From assembly GCF_000425945.1 (NCBI RefSeq), contig NZ_AUEK01000009.1, positions 310,001-374,000 on the forward strand: DNA of 64,000 nt. The letters run 5' to 3'. The position numbers were made by a program, and so were the translations under genes. The notes beneath the pieces are model-generated. The model ran no database searches and was not told where the DNA came from. It worked only from the letters and a program-made list of their open reading frames with translations. Position 1 is the first letter of the stretch, and each line of letters opens with the position of its first letter. This document shows positions 57,822 to 64,000 of the stretch, in pieces. Origin of the DNA: Candidatus Solirubrobacter pratensis (GTDB lineage Bacteria; Actinomycetota; Thermoleophilia; Solirubrobacterales; Solirubrobacteraceae).

Positions 57822-59274
57822 GCCCACCACCTCCCGGCGTCTCGATCCTCAACGTCTGACCGGGCGCCAGGCTACCGCGCGCCTTGGGCGGCAGCGGTTG
57901 GCCGTCCACCAGGTTGCGGCCCTTGGCGCCGGGCTCGCCGCCGTCCGCGCCCGGCGGAGCGTGGCGGCGGCGCTCGGTGAGCAGCGAGTAGTCCATCGGG
58001 GCGAGCGCCTCGAGCTCGCGGATGACGCCGTCGCCGCCCTTGTGGCGGCCGCCGCCGCCTGAGCCGCGGCGCACCGCGTAGGTCCTCACGCGCAGGGGGA
58101 ACTCGAGCTCGAGCGCCTCGACCGGCGTATTGAGCGTGTTCGACATCGCCACGTGGACGGCGCTCGGGCCGTCGGCATCCGCGCACGCGCCCTGCCCGCC
58201 GCCCAGCGTCTCGTAGTACGTGAAGCGGTCGTTGCCGAGCGTGAGGTTGTTCATCGTGCCCTGGCCGAGCGCGCGGCCGAATGCGCGCAGGACGAGGTCG
58301 GCGACGCGCGAGGACGTCTCGACGTTGCCGGCCACCACCGCGTGGGGAGCGGTCGCGTTGAGCAGGCAGCCCTCCGGCGCGGTCACGGTGACGGGTGCCA
58401 TGGCGCCCGAGCTGGGCGGGATGTCCGGGTCGGTCAGCACGCGCACGGCGAACCAGCAGGCGGAGACGGTCACGGCCAGCGGGCAGTTGAGGTTGCCGTC
58501 GTGCTGGGGGTCGGTGCCGGTGAAGTCGAGGTGGAGCGTGTCGCCGTCCACCGTCGCGGCCAGCTTGACAGCGAGGTCGCCCTCGACCGCCTCGAGCACG
58601 TCCTGCGCGCGATACGTCCCGTCCTCGAGCGCCTCCAGCGCCGCCCGGGTGCGCCGCTCGGCGTACTCGATCGTGGCGTCCATCGCCTCCTTGAGCGGCA
58701 TCCGCTCGTGCAGCTCGGCGAGCCGCGCGGCGCCGGTGCGGTTGGCCGCGAGCTGGGCGCGCAGGTCGGCGCGGCGCTGCTCGGGCTGGCGCATCCGGGC
58801 GACGATCTCGTCGATCGCCGCGGCGGTGAGGCGCCGCGGCGCGATCACGACGCCTTCGTCGTCGAGCGTCCTGGAGTCGGCCGGCATCGAGCCTGGCGTG
58901 GGCCCGCCGACGTCGGCATGGTGGGCGCGGTTGGCGGCGAAGCCGATCAGCTCCTCACCCGCGAACACCGGCGTGATCACGGTGATGTCGGGGAGATGTG
59001 TGCCGCCGGCGTAGGGGTCGTTGAGGACCCAGGCGACGCCGGGCTCGTGCCGCTCGCGGGCGACGGCGGCGACCGCCGCCGGCATCGCGCCGAGGTGCAC
59101 CGGGATGTGCTCGGCCTGCATCACCATCCGGCCGTCGGGATCGAAGAGCGCGCACGACGCGTCGCGGCGCTCCTTGATGTTCGCCGAGTGGCTGGCCTTG
59201 ATCAGGACCGCGCCCATCTCCTCGCAGGTCGCGCGCAGCGCGCCGGAGGCGACACGAAGGGTTACGGGGTCCAT
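57814..59274 (-). CDS. hyuB: hydantoinase B/oxoprolinase family subunit
   Basis: A 486-residue HyuB-type subunit that works with HyuA to hydrolyse hydantoins, oxoproline or N-methylhydantoin-like rings with ATP. ASHSANIKERRDASCALFD, NDPYAGGTHLPDITVITPV, HHADVGG and TTLGGGQGACADADG-like (ETLGGGQGACADADGPSAVH) motifs are conserved. Length is short of acetone/acetophenone carboxylase subunits. ATG 59274 overlaps hyuA by 13 bases. The C-terminal GGGGHG ends inside the next gene. Confidence 0.9.
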   Translation of the reverse strand: MDPVTLRVASGALRATCEEMGAVLIKASHSANIKERRDASCALFDPDGRMVMQAEHIPVHLGAMPAAVAAVARERHEPGVAWVLNDPYAGGTHLPDITVITPVFAGEELIGFAANRAHHADVGGPTPGSMPADSRTLDDEGVVIAPRRLTAAAIDEIVARMRQPEQRRADLRAQLAANRTGAARLAELHERMPLKEAMDATIEYAERRTRAALEALEDGTYRAQDVLEAVEGDLAVKLAATVDGDTLHLDFTGTDPQHDGNLNCPLAVTVSACWFAVRVLTDPDIPPSSGAMAPVTVTAPEGCLLNATAPHAVVAGNVETSSRVADLVLRAFGRALGQGTMNNLTLGNDRFTYYETLGGGQGACADADGPSAVHVAMSNTLNTPVEALELEFPLRVRTYAVRRGSGGGGRHKGGDGVIRELEALAPMDYSLLTERRRHAPPGADGGEPGAKGRNLVDGQPLPPKARGSLAPGQTLRIETPGGGGHG

Positions 59275-61223
59275 TCGATCCTGATCGTGCCGTTGCCGAG
59301 GACCTCGCCGCGCCAGCCGGGCGGGACCGCGAGCGTCGCCTCGGGCAGCTCGACGATCGCCGGACCGGTGATCTCCTCGCCGGGCGCGGGCTCGCCGCGG
59401 ATGACCTCCGCCTCGTGCTCCTCGCCGTCGAGGATCGCGCGCCGTCTCCCGCGCCGCGCCTCGCCTCGCGCGTCGGCGTCGATCGCCGGGCCGGCCACCG
59501 TGGCGGTCGCGCGCAAGGTCACGAGCTCAACCTCCACCTCAGGGTCAGAATAGCCGTATGCCTGCTCGTGGGCGTCGTGGAAGGCCTGCTCGAGCGAGTC
59601 CGCGTCAAGGTCCCCGAGCTCGACCGAGAGCTCGAACGCCTGGCCGCGGTAGCGCAGCTCGGCGACGAGCCGGATGTCCGCATCCTCGAGCGTCTCGCGG
59701 GCGGTGCCGGCGAGCCTCTCCGCCTCCTCGCGGATCGCGTCGGTGGTGAGCGCGTCGCCGGCGAGCAGGACGCTGCGCTGGGCGTCGCGGCGGCGCTCGG
59801 ACACGACGAGGCCGAGCGCGGCAAGCACGCCCGAGGCCCGCGGCGCGAGGATCTTCGTGATCCCGAGCTCGCGCGCGATCGCCGCGGCGTGCAGGCCCCC
59901 GGCGCCGCCGAACGCCATCAGCGCGAGCTCGCGCGGGTCGACGCCGCGCTCGACGGTCATCACCCGCAGCGCCCGCACCATCTCGGCGTTGGCGACGCGG
60001 ACGATCCCCTCCGCGGTCTCGCGCTCGCCGAGCCCCAGCGCGTCGCCGAGCTCGCGGATCGCCTTCGACGCCGCCTCGCGGTCGAGCGCGATCCCGCCCG
60101 CCAGCGGCGCCTCGTCACCGAGCAGGCCGAGGATCAGGTTGGCGTCGGTGACCGTCGGCTCGGTGCCGCCGTGGCCGTAGGCGGCCGGGCCGGGGCGCGC
60201 GCCGGCGCTTCGCGGACCGACGCGGAGCGCTCCGCCGGCGTCCCGCCACGCGATCGAGCCCCCACCCGCGCCGACCGTGTGGATGTCGAGCATCGGCAGC
60301 GCAACCGGGCGGCCGCCGACCTCGCGCCCCGACGCCTCGCGCACCTCGCCGCCGAGCACGACGCAGACGTCGCAGCTCGTGCCGCCCATGTCGAAGCAGA
60401 GCGTGTCGGGCTCACCCGCCGCCGTCGCCGCCCACGCCGCGCCGGCCGCGCCGCCCGCGGGACCGGAGAGCACGGTGAGCACCGCGTGGTCGGCCGCCTC
60501 CTCGAGCGCCGCGAGGCCGCCGGAGGACTGCATCACGCTCGGGTGCGGCAGCCCGGCCTCCTCGGCACGCTCGGTCAGCCGCCGCAGGTAGGCCGCCAGC
60601 AGCGGGGAGAGCGCGGCGTCGAGCTCGGTCGTCGCCGCGCGCTCGTACTCGCGGAACGTGCCGACGACCTGGTGCGACAAGGAGACGTGCACGCCGGGCA
60701 GCCGCTCCGCGAGCGCCTGGCCGAGCGCGCGCTCGTGCTCCGGATGCCGGTAGGCGTGCAGCAGGCATACGGCGATCGACTCGGGGTCCAGCTCGGCGAT
60801 CGCGTCAGCGGTCCTCCGGGCGTCGAGTGCTTGCAGGGGGCCGTCGGGCGTCATCCGCTCGTCGGCGCCGACGCGCAGCTCCGGGGGCACGAGCGGCGCC
60901 GGCCGCGCGACGCACAGCCGGTAGAGGTCGGCGCGCGCCTGGCGGCCGAGCTCGACGACGTCCTCGAAGCCCTTGGTGGCCACGAGCACCGTCCGCGCGC
61001 CTTCGCCCTCGAGCAGGGCGTTGGTCGCGGCGGTCGTGCCGTGGGCGAACTCCGTCACGTCGCCCGCCTCGGCCCGCGCGCGCTCGAGCACCGCCTCGAC
61101 CGCCGCGAGCACGCCCTCGGACTGGTCCTCAGGCGTCGTCGGCGCCTTGGCGGTGAACAGCCGGTCGCCGACCGCGAGGACGGCGTCCGTGAACGTCCCA
61201 CCGACATCTACGCCCAGGAGCAC
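59262..61223 (-). CDS. hyuA: hydantoinase A/oxoprolinase family subunit (ATP-dependent)
   Basis: A 653-residue HyuA-type ASKHA-fold ATPase subunit. It has LLGVDVGGTFTDAVLAVGDR, HGTTAATNALLEGEG, VMQSSGGLAALEEA, LSGPAGGAAGAAW, FDMGGTSCDVCVV and HTVGAGGGSIAW. The C-terminal domain carries RYRGQAFELSV. GTG 61223 is placed by the family start, and a minus-strand TACGGT (61235-61230) ends 6 bases upstream. First gene of hyuA-hyuB-oxidoreductase; the third gene suggests that ring cleavage feeds a hydroxyacid or semialdehyde. Confidence 0.92.
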   Translation of the reverse strand: MLLGVDVGGTFTDAVLAVGDRLFTAKAPTTPEDQSEGVLAAVEAVLERARAEAGDVTEFAHGTTAATNALLEGEGARTVLVATKGFEDVVELGRQARADLYRLCVARPAPLVPPELRVGADERMTPDGPLQALDARRTADAIAELDPESIAVCLLHAYRHPEHERALGQALAERLPGVHVSLSHQVVGTFREYERAATTELDAALSPLLAAYLRRLTERAEEAGLPHPSVMQSSGGLAALEEAADHAVLTVLSGPAGGAAGAAWAATAAGEPDTLCFDMGGTSCDVCVVLGGEVREASGREVGGRPVALPMLDIHTVGAGGGSIAWRDAGGALRVGPRSAGARPGPAAYGHGGTEPTVTDANLILGLLGDEAPLAGGIALDREAASKAIRELGDALGLGERETAEGIVRVANAEMVRALRVMTVERGVDPRELALMAFGGAGGLHAAAIARELGITKILAPRASGVLAALGLVVSERRRDAQRSVLLAGDALTTDAIREEAERLAGTARETLEDADIRLVAELRYRGQAFELSVELGDLDADSLEQAFHDAHEQAYGYSDPEVEVELVTLRATATVAGPAIDADARGEARRGRRRAILDGEEHEAEVIRGEPAPGEEITGPAIVELPEATLAVPPGWRGEVLGNGTIRIEWTP

Positions 61224-61250
61224 GCGCGCACCGTACTCCTGGGCGGGCGA

Positions 61251-61661
61251 TCAGGCGGCGATCGGCACGCCCTCGGTCTCAGCCAGGTGCTGGTGCGAAG
61301 GGCAGTAGCCGTTGTGCGGCAGCGGCGTGCGCTGGCACGGCGTGCCGCGGCGAGTGGTTGCACGACACTCGAGCTGCTCCGTCGCCGGGTTGGCGGCGAA
61401 GTAGTCGCGCGCGAACGTCATGTAGCGATCGACGACCTTGTAGACGCGCAGCTGGGACGACATCGGGAAGTAGACCCGGATGTCGTTGAACAGCGTCTTC
61501 GTCGGCTTGGCGAAGTAGTGCCAGTCCGTGGCGAGCCGTTCTACGCAGGTCTCGCAGGAGCGGAGGACGCGCTCGTGGTTGGTAGGACCCTCTCTCTCCG
61601 CGCGGTCCTCGATGATCTCCGGCGCGAGCTCCCTATAGATGGAACGACTGAAGTGGTACAT
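61251..61661 (-). CDS. small conserved hypothetical with Cys/His zinc-like motif
   Basis: A 136-residue protein beginning MYHFSRSIYRELAPEIIED. The middle is aromatic and basic (WHYFAKPTKTLFNDIRVYFP), and the C-terminus carries LECRATTRRGTPCQRTPLP and YCPSHQHL, a likely zinc-binding knuckle (C-x7-C, C-x2-H). Two more cysteines are in RSCETCVERL. GGGGAGA 5 bases before the ATG is a good ribosome site. I know no function. It lies between nadB and hyuA on the same strand. Confidence 0.65.
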   Translation of the reverse strand: MYHFSRSIYRELAPEIIEDRAEREGPTNHERVLRSCETCVERLATDWHYFAKPTKTLFNDIRVYFPMSSQLRVYKVVDRYMTFARDYFAANPATEQLECRATTRRGTPCQRTPLPHNGYCPSHQHLAETEGVPIAA

Positions 61662-61788
61662 CGGTGTCTCCCCGGGACTGCCCGTACGGCGGCGAGTCCC
61701 ATCCGTGGCCCGGTGCAGGTGTGTTCACCGGGTGTGCCGATGCTCGAAACGTCGGCTTTGTTGACTTCGCGTTAAGAAGGGAGGTCGA

Positions 61789-63234
61789 CTAAAGCCAAGG
61801 CACGAACGCGGGTGTCTCCGAACCCGCGGGAAACACGGTGTGGCGCCCATCGAGGGAAGGATCGGTCTCCGGGAACTCCGCGCGCGCATGCGCACCGCGC
61901 GTCTCCTCCCGGGCCAGGGCCGACGCCGCCACGAGCCGGGCGAGGGGGTGCGGGTCGTCACGCAACTCGTTCAGGCCCTCCGCACTGCGTTCGAGGCCGG
62001 CCAGCCGCCAGACCGCCTTGCGGGTGTCGCGGGTCGGCGGTGGAGCGACGGTCTCGGGCGGCGGGACGGCCGTCACGGACGGCGGCTCCGGCTCGTCGAG
62101 CCCGGCGAGCGCGGCGCGGCGGCCGAAGACGAAGCACTCCGAGAGCGAGTTCGACGCGAGGCGGTTGGCGCCGTGCAGGCCGGTGCAGGCGCATTCGCCG
62201 ACGGCGTAGAGGCCCTCGACGCCGTCGGCGCGGCCGTCCAGGTCCGTGACGATGCCGCCCATCACGTAGTGCGACGCGGGCGCCACGGGCACCCGCTGCG
62301 TCATCGGATCCAGGCCCGCCTCGCGCAGCGCGCTGACGACGTTCGGGAAGCGGCCCGGATCGACCATCCTCATGTCGAGGTACGCGGCCGGCGCGCCCGT
62401 CTGCCGCAGGAGGCGGAAGATGGCGCGGGCGACGGCGTCGCGCGGGGAGAGCTCGTCGACGAAGCGCTCGCCGTCGGGGCCGTGCAGCGTCGCGCCCTCG
62501 CCGCGGACCGCCTCGGAGATCAAGAAGCCCTCGCGGCCCTGGATGCCGACGACCGCCGTCGGGTGGAACTGGGTGAACTCGAGGTCGGCGAGCGCGGCGC
62601 CGGCGTGGCGGGCGAGCAGCAGCCCCGAGCCGAACGAGCCCGGCGGATTGGTCGTGCGCGACCACAGCGCGGCCGCGCCGCCGGTGGCGAGGATCGTCGC
62701 GCGCGCGGTCAGCGTGCCGCCCCCCTCGAGCGTGAGGCCGACCGCGCGGCCCTCGCCGTCGCGCAGGATGCCCGCGGCGCGCCGTCCCTCGAGGACCTCG
62801 ATCCGCGGGTCGGCGGCGACGTCCGCCGAGAGCTGGCGCAGGATCCGGCGTCCGGTCGCGCTCCCACCGGCGTGGATGATGCGGCGCCGGGAGTGGCCGC
62901 CCTCGAGGCCGAGCGCGAGCTCGCCGTGGCGGTCGGCGTCGAAGATCACGCCGAGCGCCTGCAGCTCGCGGACGCGCGCGGCGGCCTCCTCGGTGAGCAC
63001 CTCGGCGGCCGAGGGACGCGTGAGCCCGCGGCCCGCCGCGAGCGTGTCCTGCAGGTGGATCGCGGGCGAGTCGTCGACCGCGAGCGCCGCCGCCGCCCCA
63101 CCCTGCGCCCAGTAGGAGGCGGTCTCGGCGAGCGGACGCGCAGAGACGAGCGTGACGCTCGCCCCCTTCTCTGCAGCGGTCAACGCGGCGAACAGACCCG
63201 CGGCGCCGGCGCCCACCACGATGATGTCCGCCAT
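61789..63234 (-). CDS. nadB: L-aspartate oxidase
   Basis: A 481-residue FAD enzyme that oxidises aspartate to iminoaspartate, the first step of NAD synthesis. The FAD motif is VVGAGAAGLFAALTAAEKGA, and YWAQGGAAAAL, EGGHSRRRIIHAGG, FTQFHPTAV, SEAVRGEGA, ASHYVMGGIVTDLDGR and TGLHGANRLASNSLSE are diagnostic. It is somewhat shorter than E. coli NadB at the C-terminus. ATG 63234 lies 9 bases after a minus-strand TACCCT (63249-63244). nadA and nadC are not in the window. Confidence 0.94.
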   Translation of the reverse strand: MADIIVVGAGAAGLFAALTAAEKGASVTLVSARPLAETASYWAQGGAAAALAVDDSPAIHLQDTLAAGRGLTRPSAAEVLTEEAAARVRELQALGVIFDADRHGELALGLEGGHSRRRIIHAGGSATGRRILRQLSADVAADPRIEVLEGRRAAGILRDGEGRAVGLTLEGGGTLTARATILATGGAAALWSRTTNPPGSFGSGLLLARHAGAALADLEFTQFHPTAVVGIQGREGFLISEAVRGEGATLHGPDGERFVDELSPRDAVARAIFRLLRQTGAPAAYLDMRMVDPGRFPNVVSALREAGLDPMTQRVPVAPASHYVMGGIVTDLDGRADGVEGLYAVGECACTGLHGANRLASNSLSECFVFGRRAALAGLDEPEPPSVTAVPPPETVAPPPTRDTRKAVWRLAGLERSAEGLNELRDDPHPLARLVAASALAREETRGAHARAEFPETDPSLDGRHTVFPAGSETPAFVPWL

Positions 63235-63243
63235 CGGTCGTCA

Positions 63244-63253
63244 AGGGTACGGT
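63244..63253. promoter_or_regulatory. shared bidirectional -10 element (AGGGTACGGT)
   Basis: On the minus strand it reads TACCCT, 9 bases before nadB ATG 63234. On the plus strand it reads TACGGT, 6 bases before ATG 63260. The central TA is common to both. No ribosome site is seen on either side. Confidence 0.45.
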
Positions 63254-63259
63254 GTGGGC

Positions 63260-64000
<741 letters not shown>

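Noticed and set aside
59415..61775. 786-codon plus-strand frame opposite hyuA
   Set aside because: Composition is Arg-Val-Ala-rich without domains; it is the antisense of the clearly coding hyuA.

Overview
The window is 64 kb of very GC-rich (about 70 percent or more) bacterial chromosome with dense, mostly short-overlap gene packing, many GTG and TTG starts, ATGA/GTGA stop-start overlaps and promoters placed only 6 to 11 bases before the start codon. Gene content (CysO/CysM/Mec cysteine synthesis, WS/DGAT acyltransferase, DUF2294, ROK-controlled sugar ABC transporter, secreted multidomain glycosidase/phosphoesterase, MEP-pathway ispH, monoderm Tat and lipoprotein signals) points to a high-GC actinobacterium, most likely of the Thermoleophilia/Solirubrobacterales (Solirubrobacter, Conexibacter and relatives). 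This assignment is inference from protein resemblance only. No rRNA, tRNA, phage, transposase or CRISPR was seen.

Layout. 1-6.8 kb: HAD hydrolase (cut by the left edge), a conserved protein, FxsA and a STAS protein on the minus strand; a SufT-like Fe-S factor and an acyl-CoA desaturase on the plus strand; then DUF2294, WS/DGAT, TauE/SafE and a membrane protein. 6.9-12.7 kb: acyl-CoA dehydrogenase, M28/glutaminyl-cyclase-like peptidase and a 1220-residue secreted phosphodiester glycosidase-metallophosphoesterase. 12.75-13.41 kb: a 660-base non-coding block with GC-rich tandem repeats and a possible 218-base inverted-repeat element. 13.4-22.3 kb: PLP decarboxylase plus cation efflux protein, ispH, CaiB-type CoA transferase, metallophosphoesterase, redoxin, secreted protein and a polytopic membrane protein followed by a 39-residue membrane peptide. 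22.3-27.4 kb: a large SF2 helicase with a transmembrane hairpin, SCO protein, and a two-component NarL-type pair. 27.5-30.1 kb: rhodanese-E1 fusion, CysO sulfur carrier and membrane protein. 30.3-37.2 kb: ROK regulator, xylose-type ABC transporter (xylF-xylG-xylH), sugar-type Gfo/Idh/MocA oxidoreductase and a 2-hydroxyacid dehydrogenase; xylulokinase lies at 41.2 kb. 37.2-39.3 kb: Baeyer-Villiger-type monooxygenase with a TetR gene and the deleted remnant of a short-chain dehydrogenase. 39.3-50 kb: aminotransferase, matrixin protease, xylB, ArsR/MFS divergent pair, then cysM, two exported ferritin-like proteins, tatA, the JAMM peptidase mec and a zinc-ribbon protein. 50-64 kb: quinone-stress-type dioxygenase/esterase operon, CGNR protein, MFS, penicillin acylase family protein, DUF1802, a hydantoinase/oxoprolinase operon, L-aspartate oxidase and a histone-deacetylase-like protein cut by the right edge.

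Genes that work together: the rhodanese-E1 protein (27.5 kb) can activate and thiolate CysO (28.8 kb), CysM (46.3 kb) would attach O-phosphoserine-derived alanyl to the CysO thiocarboxylate, and Mec (48.4 kb) would release cysteine. Here CysO ends Gly-Gly-Ser-Ala rather than Gly-Gly, so a JAMM peptidase may also be needed to mature it. The ROK gene and xylF share a matching promoter and flank. Several divergent gene pairs appear to fire from one shared -10 element whose central TA is used in both directions, giving leaderless mRNAs both ways. The most unusual items are the CysO tail, the shared -10 elements with a 21-base tandem duplication at 45.1 kb, the membrane-anchored helicase, the short-chain dehydrogenase remnant and the 13 kb repeat block.
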